From: Silvanigrella aquatica
GTDB taxonomy: Bacteria; Bdellovibrionota_B; Oligoflexia; Silvanigrellales; Silvanigrellaceae
DNA length: 64,000 nt
Assembly (NCBI RefSeq): GCF_001907975.1
Contig: NZ_CP017834.1
Span: forward strand, 1-64,000
Reading direction: 5' to 3'
A program made the position numbers and the translations under genes. This document shows, one piece after another, positions 11,954-19,890 of this stretch. The notes under the pieces were generated by a model. It saw only the letters and a program-made list of their open reading frames with translations, was not told where the DNA came from and did no database searches. Every line of letters begins with the position of its first letter. Position 1 is the stretch's first letter.

Positions 11954-12805
11954 ATGAGCGTATTTATATTTACAGGAAATCAAGGAAAACTATCTGAGTT
12001 TCAACAGATGTTTTTAAATAAACAAAATGTTATCGGTCTTAAAGAGTTAAAAAAAATTTCAGAAATCGGTATTGTTGAGCCTATTGAAAACTCAGATTTT
12101 TTTCTTTCAAATGCTTTCATCAAAGTATTTGCAGCAGTTCAATATGTTTTAAAAAATAAAAATCAATCATTATTTCAGGATATCGATAAAATTATAATTG
12201 ATGATTCTGGATTATGTGTCCCCGCTCTTCATTTTAAACCTGGTGTGCATTCTGCAACATACGCAGGTGAACCTAAAAATGATATTCATAATAGATTAAA
12301 ACTTATAAATGAAATAAATAAAAATAGTGCTGCCTATTTTGTTGGAAATGAAAAAAGATTACCTGCTTTTTTTGTGTGTTTTTTATTTGAGATTGTTTTT
12401 TCAAATAATCAAGAAAATTTATTATTTATCAATAATTATTCATTCAATGAAGCAAAATATTTTGTAAATCAAAAATTAATAGAAGTGGAAACCAATTTAT
12501 TAGGCAATGTAAATATGAAGAGTGAAGGAGGTTTTTGTTCTGTAGAAATTCCTTTTTCTACATTTTATAAAGAATTCCCTTCCGATTTATTGATTCATGT
12601 TCATTATGGTTTTTGTATAGGCGAAGTTTCTACTCAAGAACAAAATCTCATTGAAGGGGCAGGACATGGTTATGATGCGCAGTTTTATTCCAAAATGAAT
12701 TCGAATCTCTCATTTGCAAGCATAACTATGGAAGAAAAAAATAAATTGAGTCATCGTGCTTTTTCTATGAAGGCATTTCAAGAAAATTTAACGCAAAAAA
12801 AATAG
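11954..12805 (+). CDS. rdgB: Non-canonical purine NTP pyrophosphatase (RdgB/HAM1 family), enlarged
   Basis: RdgB/HAM1 enzymes hydrolyse dITP, XTP and ITP to monophosphates and keep deaminated purines out of DNA. Family motifs: FIFTGNQGKLSEFQ at residues 4-17, the catalytic/metal motif IIDDSGLCVPAL near 77-88, PGVHSATYAG, GHGYDAQFY near 237-245, and MEEKNKLSHRAFSMKAF at the C-terminus. At 283 residues it is much longer than the usual 195-205. Most of the excess, roughly 60 residues, sits between the AFFVCFLFEI strand and GHGYD, in the region that shapes the active-site groove and dimer contacts. Catalytic motifs are intact, so activity is probable, though substrate preference may differ. Confidence 0.87.
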   Translation: MSVFIFTGNQGKLSEFQQMFLNKQNVIGLKELKKISEIGIVEPIENSDFFLSNAFIKVFAAVQYVLKNKNQSLFQDIDKIIIDDSGLCVPALHFKPGVHSATYAGEPKNDIHNRLKLINEINKNSAAYFVGNEKRLPAFFVCFLFEIVFSNNQENLLFINNYSFNEAKYFVNQKLIEVETNLLGNVNMKSEGGFCSVEIPFSTFYKEFPSDLLIHVHYGFCIGEVSTQEQNLIEGAGHGYDAQFYSKMNSNLSFASITMEEKNKLSHRAFSMKAFQENLTQKK

Positions 12806-12810
12806 AAACG

Positions 12811-12832
12811 AAATCATACTTAAAAATGATTT
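12811..12832. terminator. Possible weak bidirectional terminator between rdgB and tolB
   Basis: A 7-bp inverted repeat (AAATCAT at 12811-12817, ATGATTT at 12826-12832) with an 8-nt loop lies between two convergent genes and is preceded by an A-run on the plus strand, which would serve as a U-tract for minus-strand transcripts. The stem has only one G-C pair, so it is weak, and it overlaps the tolB stop codon. Confidence 0.3.
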
Positions 12833-14345
12833 ATTCCTCTTCTAATTCTGTTATGCGGGGGCCCCAAGAAGCTTGCTTTGCTTCGACAAGAGGAATATCT
12901 AATGATTTTTGATAAGAGCCATCTTTTGTCATAATATAAAGCTTTTTAGGTCCATTGCGGCTGCCATTGGGATTTCGATCTGATTGAAATAAAATAAACC
13001 TGCCATCGGGGGACCAAGTTGGTTTTTCGTTATCGCCTTGGTTTAAAGTTAAGCGCTCTATGTTGGATCCCGTGGCATCAATTCGAAACAAATCCCAGCG
13101 GTCAATATCCCTATCGTAGCTAGCAAATGCTAGAGTTTTGCTGTCGGGAGTCCAGCTAGCTGACGCATTGTACCATCCTGCGTAAGTGATTCTTGTGTTG
13201 GTATCATTGCCGAGATCTTTAATAAAAATCATCGGTTTACCAAATTTTGTGCTGGTATAGGCAAGAAGTTTGCCATTTGGAGAAAAAGAGGGTTCTACTT
13301 CAATAGAGCTGGTATCAATAAGTGTTTTCTTATTTCTTCCAAATTTATCAATTGTAAAAATATGAGTCGATTTTTCATCTTGAGATGTTGCAGAAAATGC
13401 AACGGTATTCCCATCGGGAGACCATGAAGCCCCTGAGCTGTTTTGCATATTAGAAACAAGTTTTGTTTCTCGTTTTGTAATTAAATTATAATTATATATT
13501 TCAGGTTTACCCGATTTAAATGAGGTATAAGTTATTTTCGTTCCATCAGCAGTCCATGTGGGGCTTAAATTAACAGAATTATTAGTTGTGATTTGTTTTA
13601 AATTGCCGCCATCAAAATCGGCAACATAAATTTGTCCATTGGCGTTCAATTGTTTTTTTCCAACAAAAACAATTTGTGACATAAAAGGTCCAGGAGTGCC
13701 TGTTAACGCGCCTAAAGTGACATCACCAAATCTTCTTAATGCGATATCTGTCGATTTTGAACTTAAATTCGTATAAAGTTTTCCTATAACTTGATTTTGT
13801 GATTTTACATCAAAAAGTCTAAATTCAAGGTTAAAACGTCCTGCATTTGTGGAAGCTGTAAATTTTCCAAACAACACATATTCAGCTTTTAAACTTGTCC
13901 ATTGTGAAGATTGAAAAGGAAAAAGAGCTGCGTTATTGGGAGCGGTAAAAGCAGCTTGTGGAATAAATTCAAACCAATTTGTGAAAGCAAATAAATTCTG
14001 AATTCTTTTTGTAAACAAATTTAATTCTTGTGAACTTAATGAAATGTTTTTATCTTCTAAAACAAAAGTAGGAATAGCGATTCGAATTTTTTTAACACCC
14101 GGAGCACCCACATCAATGGTATTATCTAGTTTTCCTTCGGGAACAATATCATCTTTATTTGCTATTTTAGTGAATGATTGAGTTTCGGATTGATTTTTTA
14201 TAATGGTTGCTGATTTTGAATCAAATGAACTTGATTTTTCACTAGTTGAAAAAGAGGAAGATGTTTGAGCAAAGCTATTGTTTGATATATTCATTATAAT
14301 AAGAAAACTCATTAATAATTTTATATAGAACTTTTTCATATTCAT
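12831..14345 (-). CDS. tolB: Tol-Pal system periplasmic protein TolB
   Basis: TolB is the periplasmic beta-propeller of the Tol-Pal complex, which links the inner membrane, peptidoglycan-associated Pal and outer membrane during division. A signal peptide covers residues 1-27 (cleavage after NSFA). The N-terminal domain (about 60-210) has IRIAIPTFVL and WFEFIP. The propeller follows (about 225-500) with repeated blades of the form ADFDGGNLKQIT, SPTWTADGTKITYTS, ASWSPDGNTVAFSA, PSFSPNGKLLAYTS and PTWSPDGRFILFQS. At 504 residues it is longer than E. coli TolB (430), mainly through a Ser-rich stretch after the signal peptide. The start has AAGGA 6 bp upstream. It is the last gene of the tolQ-tolR-tolA-tolB set. 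No pal gene follows in the window. Confidence 0.95.
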   Translation of the reverse strand: MNMKKFYIKLLMSFLIIMNISNNSFAQTSSSFSTSEKSSSFDSKSATIIKNQSETQSFTKIANKDDIVPEGKLDNTIDVGAPGVKKIRIAIPTFVLEDKNISLSSQELNLFTKRIQNLFAFTNWFEFIPQAAFTAPNNAALFPFQSSQWTSLKAEYVLFGKFTASTNAGRFNLEFRLFDVKSQNQVIGKLYTNLSSKSTDIALRRFGDVTLGALTGTPGPFMSQIVFVGKKQLNANGQIYVADFDGGNLKQITTNNSVNLSPTWTADGTKITYTSFKSGKPEIYNYNLITKRETKLVSNMQNSSGASWSPDGNTVAFSATSQDEKSTHIFTIDKFGRNKKTLIDTSSIEVEPSFSPNGKLLAYTSTKFGKPMIFIKDLGNDTNTRITYAGWYNASASWTPDSKTLAFASYDRDIDRWDLFRIDATGSNIERLTLNQGDNEKPTWSPDGRFILFQSDRNPNGSRNGPKKLYIMTKDGSYQKSLDIPLVEAKQASWGPRITELEEE

Positions 14346-14357
14346 ACCATTCCTTTT

Positions 14358-15569
14358 TTATTGCACACTTTTAGCGGTATATATTGCTTCAAATCTCTTT
14401 GGTGGATTTATGTCTTTGGGTGGAGGTTCTGAGACAGGGAAAGCGCTTTCAAGAGAATTCAGGACCAATTGATCAAATTCACTGTTACCACTGGATTTTA
14501 CAATTTGAGGTTTTCCAAGTAAATGTCCATAGGGATTTATTACAAATTCTACTTTTACTTTTAAGCTGGAAGGAAAAGTATTTCCTTCTGAAGTGCTCCA
14601 ATTCAGCTTAAGTTGTCTTCCAATATAGGCTTTATAACTATTATAGCTTTTGCTGCTTACTTTACCTTCTAATACGCCAGAAGGGGAGTCAGAAAAAGGA
14701 CTATCGGGTATGTCACTTGGAGATGAGAAGGGAGAAGTAGGAATATTATTTGGTACAACTTTTTTTGTTCCATCGGGTTTAGCAATATCTTTTTCTGTGA
14801 TTCCTTCTTTTTTTAAACTTCCTTCCTTTCTTGAATCCATTTCTTTTCTTTTTAAATAGTCATCTAATTTCACTTTTTGTTTGTCTTTGTCAGGGATAGG
14901 GCCAATAGGTTTATTTATTTCTGACTTTTCTTTACTTTCTTTATTATCTTGAGGTTTTAATTTGTTTTGTTTTTCTTTAAATACAAGTGTTTCTTGGTTA
15001 TTTAATGTAGGTGGTTGCTCTTGAGGTGCGGGTGAGGTATCGGGAGTTATATTTTTAGTTAATTGGGGAAGCTCGCGAATTGTTTTTTTTGCTTCGGTTT
15101 CGCCTAGATCTGTTTCGTTAATTTTCTGAGCAGTTTGAGCCGCATTTTCGCTTAATCCAAATGTGACTTCCACAATTTCTGGTTTTGGAGATTGCAAGTT
15201 GTTAAAATAAGAAGTCACAAAATAAAAAACAATCAATAAAATATGAATTGCTATTGCAATAACAAGGTGACTTGGTTGTGATTTATAGTATTCTTCAACT
15301 TCAATGGGAGAAAGAAATGGAATTTTTAAACTGTTCGCTTTAATGTCAATTTCCGGTTGAATTAATTTTTTATTGAGTGGCAGTTCTGATATTTTTAAAT
15401 ATTTAGGACCTGTTACTGGATAGTCGTCTATACTATCGTTTGTTGATCTTGAAAAGAGGACATTATTTTTAACTGTATAAGATGTTTTGCTAAATTTTAG
15501 CATAACTTTCTCATCAACTTCTGGAAAACGATAATTTTTGATTTCTAAATGAAAGTCTTTATCCATCAT
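14358..15569 (-). CDS. tolA: TolA/TonB-like energy-transducing protein with long cytoplasmic N-terminus
   Basis: The protein should carry proton-motive-force energy from TolQR across the periplasm to TolB/Pal. One membrane helix lies at 101-122. It is followed by a charged Pro/Lys/Glu-rich periplasmic segment (about 150-300) and a TonB-type C-terminal domain from about 310 (YIGRQLKLNW, then LKVKVEFVINPYGHLLGKPQIV and NSLESAFPVSEPP). TolA and TonB normally begin within 10-20 residues of their helix, so the 100-residue N-terminal cytoplasmic part is unusual. The start (ATG ATG) overlaps the tolR stop by 4 bp, indicating translational coupling, and the tolB start lies 12 bp downstream. The location identifies it as TolA; by sequence alone it could be called TonB-family. 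Confidence 0.85.
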   Translation of the reverse strand: MMDKDFHLEIKNYRFPEVDEKVMLKFSKTSYTVKNNVLFSRSTNDSIDDYPVTGPKYLKISELPLNKKLIQPEIDIKANSLKIPFLSPIEVEEYYKSQPSHLVIAIAIHILLIVFYFVTSYFNNLQSPKPEIVEVTFGLSENAAQTAQKINETDLGETEAKKTIRELPQLTKNITPDTSPAPQEQPPTLNNQETLVFKEKQNKLKPQDNKESKEKSEINKPIGPIPDKDKQKVKLDDYLKRKEMDSRKEGSLKKEGITEKDIAKPDGTKKVVPNNIPTSPFSSPSDIPDSPFSDSPSGVLEGKVSSKSYNSYKAYIGRQLKLNWSTSEGNTFPSSLKVKVEFVINPYGHLLGKPQIVKSSGNSEFDQLVLNSLESAFPVSEPPPKDINPPKRFEAIYTAKSVQ

Positions 15570-16012
15570 TTTTTATCACGTTTGTTTTCACCAACCATTC
15601 CAATTCTTTCCACTCCTGCTCGTTGTGCCGCCGTCATGGCAATCATAACTTTTCCATAGGGAACACCATCATCGGCACGAATAAAAAGAGCAGGAACTTC
15701 GGTTTGTTTAATTGATTTTTTAATTTCAGCGACTAAATTAGTTTCTCGAACTTGTGTTTTCCCTAAATAAAAATCACCCTTTTTATTAATTGATAATACA
15801 AGTGATTCTCCAGATAAGGAGAGAGGTTTTGTTTGTGTTGTTTTAGGAAGTTGAACATTAACACCCGAAATAGCAAAGGGGGCTGTTACCATAAAAATAA
15901 TAAGTAAAACAAGACAAACATCGACAAAGGGAGTCATATTAATTTCAGAAATAAAATTTGTTTTACGTTTACTTTCGTGAAAACTGTTTTCATTATCTAA
16001 TTGAAATGACAT
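15566..16012 (-). CDS. tolR: Tol-Pal proton-channel subunit TolR (ExbD/TolR family)
   Basis: TolR and TolQ form the inner-membrane proton-driven motor of the Tol system. The single helix (about 26-46) contains the sequence MTPFVDVCLVLLIIFMV with the conserved membrane Asp that takes part in proton flow (FVD), followed by a periplasmic domain with VQLPKT and LFIRADDGVPYGKVMIAM (family LxADxxxxYGxV). Length 148 residues is typical. It starts 14 bp after tolQ and its stop overlaps tolA. Confidence 0.94.
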   Translation of the reverse strand: MSFQLDNENSFHESKRKTNFISEINMTPFVDVCLVLLIIFMVTAPFAISGVNVQLPKTTQTKPLSLSGESLVLSINKKGDFYLGKTQVRETNLVAEIKKSIKQTEVPALFIRADDGVPYGKVMIAMTAAQRAGVERIGMVGENKRDKK

Positions 16013-16026
16013 TTGTTTAAATACCT

Positions 16027-16743
16027 TTAATGGTTTGGTTCTTGATCAGATTTTATAGTATAATGTCTTTCTAAGATATTAATAAAATCTGAAGAAAAAC
16101 CATCTAATAACACAAGATGCTTTTTTATTCTGTTGATTAAAATATTATAGAAAATAACTGCAGGAATAGCGACAAATAATCCAAGAGCAGTAGCTATTAA
16201 TGCCTCTGAAATTCCAGGGGCCACCGCCGCTAAACTGGAAGCGCCGCTTGAACCAATATCGTGAAAAGCGCGAATGATTCCCACAACAGTTCCAAAAAGT
16301 CCAATAAAAGGACCTGCAGATGAACACACAGCTAAAATACTTAAATTGCTTCCAAGATGTGTTTCTTCGAGCATTTTTTGTCTTGAAAGGGTTCTTTTAA
16401 CGGTATCAAAGGGAATAGAGCCTGTGGCGCCTCTTTTTTCCCGTGTTTGGAGGACACGGATCATTTCATTAAAGCCCGAACGAAAGACTTCACGAGCGGG
16501 GCTGTAATCCATATCTTTTACTCTTAAATTGAGTTCAGATAAGCTTTTTGCTTCCCAAAAGTTAGAGAGAAATCTTTCAGATAAATTATGTAAATTGCTT
16601 AAGGAGCGTAGTTTTCCAATGATGACAACCCAAGCCCAGACGCTCATAACGGCAAGCAATATCATGATTGCGAGACCAACGGGGCCACCATTAAGTATAA
16701 TGGAAAACCAATCAATTTTTGAAGATTCTGCAACAGTATCCAT
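16027..16743 (-). CDS. tolQ: Tol-Pal proton-channel subunit TolQ (MotA/TolQ/ExbB family)
   Basis: TolQ is the three-helix channel subunit that surrounds TolR. Helix 1 lies near 20-42 (GLAIMILLAVMSVWAWVVI); the large cytoplasmic loop follows; and the MotA/ExbB signature with helices 2 and 3 spans roughly 130-215: LSILAVCSSAGPFIGLFGTV, then GISEALIATALGLFVAIPA. Length 238 residues is normal. It lies 23 bp downstream of cmk on the same strand. Confidence 0.94.
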   Translation of the reverse strand: MDTVAESSKIDWFSIILNGGPVGLAIMILLAVMSVWAWVVIIGKLRSLSNLHNLSERFLSNFWEAKSLSELNLRVKDMDYSPAREVFRSGFNEMIRVLQTREKRGATGSIPFDTVKRTLSRQKMLEETHLGSNLSILAVCSSAGPFIGLFGTVVGIIRAFHDIGSSGASSLAAVAPGISEALIATALGLFVAIPAVIFYNILINRIKKHLVLLDGFSSDFINILERHYTIKSDQEPNH

Positions 16744-16766
16744 TAAAAAAGCCTTCCAAAAATAAA

Positions 16767-17489
16767 TTATAATTCATTTTGAGAAATTACTAAATCCTTT
16801 TGCATAGCAAACTGTAAAATAGCTTTAGCAATTTCTTCTTGAGTTGATTTTGTGGAATCGAGTGAAATCGCATCATGCGCCGCTTTTAAAGGCGCAATAG
16901 CTCTATTCAGATCACGTTCATCCCGTTCATGAATCTCACGAAGTAATTCCTTTATATCAGTTTTTTGGCCATTTTGATTTAATTCTTTCCATCTTCTTTC
17001 TGCTCTCTCTTTTGCTGACGCGGTCAAAAATATTTTAAGAGGTGCATCAGGAAAGACAACAGTGCCCATATCTCTTCCGTCAACGACGGCACCATGATTA
17101 TTTAAAACAACTTTTCGTTGAATAGGTAGTAATCTTTTTCGCACGCTATCTTCTTGAGCCAGAATACTTGCAAGTTCCGAAACAAGAGGAGCTTTAATTT
17201 CTTGAGTGATTTCACGTTCACCGATAAATACTTTTCCTGTTGAAGATTCTTGCCGGTATCGTTCACTTATAAAAGATATAAATCTTTCAATGTTTTCTAA
17301 ATCTGTGTCTTTTATATTTGCTTCATGAAAGAGGAGTGCCAGAGTTCTGTAAATAGCTCCTGTTGTGACATATATCCACCCTAACTTAGAGGCAACTATG
17401 CGGGCAACGGTGCTTTTTCCTGAACCTGCAGGGCCGTCAATGGTAATGACTTTTAGTTTTTCTGGTACATGACTAATTGAGTTTAGCAT
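16767..17489 (-). CDS. cmk: Cytidylate kinase
   Basis: Cmk phosphorylates CMP and dCMP to the diphosphates in nucleotide salvage and supply. The P-loop GPAGSGKST is at residues 19-27, followed by TTGAIYR (nucleotide monophosphate binding), VVDGRDMGTVVFPDAPLKIFL near 135-155, and the LID segment ERAERRW with a later RDERDLNRAIAPLKAA motif typical of bacterial Cmk. Length 240 residues is slightly over E. coli's 227. It follows accA by 10 bp and precedes tolQ, so accA-cmk-tolQRAB reads as one minus-strand transcription unit. Confidence 0.95.
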   Translation of the reverse strand: MLNSISHVPEKLKVITIDGPAGSGKSTVARIVASKLGWIYVTTGAIYRTLALLFHEANIKDTDLENIERFISFISERYRQESSTGKVFIGEREITQEIKAPLVSELASILAQEDSVRKRLLPIQRKVVLNNHGAVVDGRDMGTVVFPDAPLKIFLTASAKERAERRWKELNQNGQKTDIKELLREIHERDERDLNRAIAPLKAAHDAISLDSTKSTQEEIAKAILQFAMQKDLVISQNEL

Positions 17490-17499
17490 TTTTGAGCCT

Positions 17500-18570
17500 C
17501 TATTGAAGACCTAGAGATTTCTCCACATCTTCCCATGGTTCCTGCCACCCGGAAATGCATGGTTTTTCTGTATAAGGAGAAGGGATACTGGGCATTTCTT
17601 TAAAAGAGCCCATTTTAAAATACTTTTTAACTCTATCAGCCTTGAGTTCTTCTTTACTTAATTTTGAAAGTTGTTCTATATTTTTTTCTAAAACATTTCC
17701 AATCGATTGAATTGCTTCTTTGCTTCTCCAGTGTGCACCCCCAAGAGGCTCTTTTATAATGCCATCAATAACATTATTTTTTAAGGCCGTATCTGCAGTG
17801 AGCCCTAAAAGATTAGCGGCTCTGTCAGCTTGAGTGCCATCTTTCCATAATATAGAAGCGCATCCTTCGGGAGAAATGACGCTGTAAGTTGAATATTCCA
17901 TCATAAATGTTTTGTTGGCAACCCCAATAGCGAGAGCTCCTCCGCTTCCTCCTTCGCCTATGACGATAGAAATAATAGGGACAGAAAGGCGGCTCATGAC
18001 CATGATATTTTTTGCTATAGCTTCGCTTTGTCCGCGTTCTTCCGCTTCAATACCTGGGTAAGCACCTGGTGTATCAATAAAAGTAATAATGGGAAGCTGG
18101 AATCGTTCCGCAAGATTCATGAGGCGCAGAGCTTTTCGGTATCCTTCAGGCTTAGGCATGCCAAAATTACGCTTCATATTTTCTTTTGTGCCACGTCCTT
18201 TTTGATGTCCAATAATGACAACTCTTTTATTTCGAAATAGGGCAATTCCTGTTACCATAGCTTGATCGTCAGCAAAGTTTCTATCGCCATGTAATTCAAT
18301 GAAATCCGAACATAATTGGCTAATAATATCTAAAGTATAAGGTCTATTCGGATGACGAGAGAGTTGAGTAATTTGATAGGGTGTTAAATTAGAAAAAATT
18401 TCTTTTGCTAAAAGTTCAAATTTATTTTCTAAGATTAAAATTTCTTCATTTAAGCCTTTTGTATCTTCGTTTTTATTTGGTAAAATTGCGGATTGTTGAG
18501 CTGCCAAACGGAGATCTGATATTCTATTGTAAAGTTCAAGAAGGGGTTTTTCAAGCTGTAAAATGTCCAT
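17500..18570 (-). CDS. accA: Acetyl-CoA carboxylase carboxyltransferase subunit alpha
   Basis: AccA with AccD transfers the carboxyl group from biotin to acetyl-CoA, giving malonyl-CoA for fatty-acid synthesis. The N-terminal helical segment (about 1-75) is followed by HPNRPYTLDIISQLCSDFIELHGDR (part of the family N-terminal signature), GHQKGRGTKEN, FGMPKPEGYRKALRLM, FIDTPGAYPGIEAEERGQ, and GEGGSGGALAIGVAN with YSVISPEGCASILW, which forms the oxyanion-hole and CoA-binding region. Length 356 residues is slightly longer than the usual 315-325, with a short C-terminal tail. It is divergent from citrate synthase, with 124 bp between, and heads the minus-strand cluster. accD is not in the window. 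Confidence 0.96.
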   Translation of the reverse strand: MDILQLEKPLLELYNRISDLRLAAQQSAILPNKNEDTKGLNEEILILENKFELLAKEIFSNLTPYQITQLSRHPNRPYTLDIISQLCSDFIELHGDRNFADDQAMVTGIALFRNKRVVIIGHQKGRGTKENMKRNFGMPKPEGYRKALRLMNLAERFQLPIITFIDTPGAYPGIEAEERGQSEAIAKNIMVMSRLSVPIISIVIGEGGSGGALAIGVANKTFMMEYSTYSVISPEGCASILWKDGTQADRAANLLGLTADTALKNNVIDGIIKEPLGGAHWRSKEAIQSIGNVLEKNIEQLSKLSKEELKADRVKKYFKMGSFKEMPSIPSPYTEKPCISGWQEPWEDVEKSLGLQ

Positions 18571-18694
18571 ATTGTTTTAATCCTCTTAAAGTACTGGTAT
18601 GTCACAATGAGTACAGCTCAAAACCAACTTCGAGCATTGTTAAAGTTGGTAGCAAAATTGAGCCTAATGGTCAAAAAAACCGAGGTAGTTTGAT

Positions 18695-19858
18695 ATGAGC
18701 CAAAATGACCTTTTAAAACAACAAGAAGATTTGAAATATAATATGCAAGACATGATTGCAGATACGACAAGTATAAGTTGGGTTGATGGAGCCAATGGAA
18801 GATTATTTTACCGCGGAATAAATATTGCTGAGTTAGCTGCTCATGCTTCTTTTGAAGAATCAGCTTGGTTACTTTTAACGGGAAAACTTCCCTCAAAAAG
18901 CAGGCTTGATGGCTTCCAGTGGAGTTTGAGCAATATGTCTCATTCTCAAGAAAAAGTAATTAGAATTATAGAGGAATTTCCACAGCATTTAAGTCCCTTG
19001 TTGGTATTGCAAACCGGTTTGGCATCTTTAGCTTGTATTGATAGAAGTGATGATGATTTTGAGGAAGAAAATCAGATTGAAAAAGCAATGCGGATTATTG
19101 CTCAAACTCCTGTTATTCTATCAGCTGCTTACAGACATTATTTAGGTGTTCCTTTATTGGAACCGCGATCAGATTTAACTTTTGTTGAAAATTTTATATA
19201 TATGCTTTTTGGCAGAATTCCGACTAAAAAGCAAAGCAGATGTATGGAAATTGCTCTTATTATTCAAATGGATCATGGTTTTACACCTTCGACATTTACA
19301 GCTCGTGCTGTTGCTTCTACGATGAGTAATTTTTATTCTGCGACTAGTGCTGCTGTTGGCGCATTAAGTGGTGTTTTGCATGGCGGCGCCAGTGAACTTT
19401 CTGTGGAAATGTTAAAAAAAGCAAAAATGAGTGGTAATGTTATACAATATACGAGAGATTTATTGAACTCCGGGGGTAAGATTATGGGTATGGGTCACCG
19501 TGTCTATAAAACTATTGATCCCAGGGCTATTATTTTGAAAGATATTTTATCTCAATTGACTTCAAAAGACGAAAAAGAGAGTGATTTGAAATTATTGAAT
19601 CAAATTGAAGAAGAGGCGCGTAAGTTTTTTCAAGAAAAAATGCTGCCTGTTTATGTCAATGTCGATTTTTGGAGTGGATCTGTTTATAAAAAACTAGGAA
19701 TTCATCCTGTTTTATACCCCGCAATTTTTGCTGCGGCGCGTATGGTAGGTTGGTGTGCTCATATATTAGAACTAAGACAAAACAATAAAATTTATAGTCC
19801 TAATTCAAAATATATTGGTCAAATTAATGTTCCTTATGTCCCTATTCATCAAAGATGA
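18695..19858 (+). CDS. gltA: Citrate synthase family protein
   Basis: This enzyme condenses oxaloacetate and acetyl-CoA to citrate; a 2-methylcitrate synthase role cannot be excluded from sequence. It is the short bacterial form (387 residues). Catalytic signatures are GVLHGGASELSVEML (first His), MGMGHRVYKTIDPRA (second His and Arg) and VYVNVDFWSGSVYKKLGI (Asp), followed by GWCAHILELRQNNKIYSPNSKYIG. The N-terminal YRGINIAELAAHASFEESAWLLLTGKLP is typical of the family. ATG is preceded by GAGGTAG. The VDFWSG version replaces the more common VDFYSG/A. It diverges from accA, so two biosynthetic genes share a control region. Confidence 0.9.
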   Translation: MSQNDLLKQQEDLKYNMQDMIADTTSISWVDGANGRLFYRGINIAELAAHASFEESAWLLLTGKLPSKSRLDGFQWSLSNMSHSQEKVIRIIEEFPQHLSPLLVLQTGLASLACIDRSDDDFEEENQIEKAMRIIAQTPVILSAAYRHYLGVPLLEPRSDLTFVENFIYMLFGRIPTKKQSRCMEIALIIQMDHGFTPSTFTARAVASTMSNFYSATSAAVGALSGVLHGGASELSVEMLKKAKMSGNVIQYTRDLLNSGGKIMGMGHRVYKTIDPRAIILKDILSQLTSKDEKESDLKLLNQIEEEARKFFQEKMLPVYVNVDFWSGSVYKKLGIHPVLYPAIFAAARMVGWCAHILELRQNNKIYSPNSKYIGQINVPYVPIHQR

Positions 19859-19890
19859 GAAAATTATTTGTTTTTTTAGGAGCGAATTGA

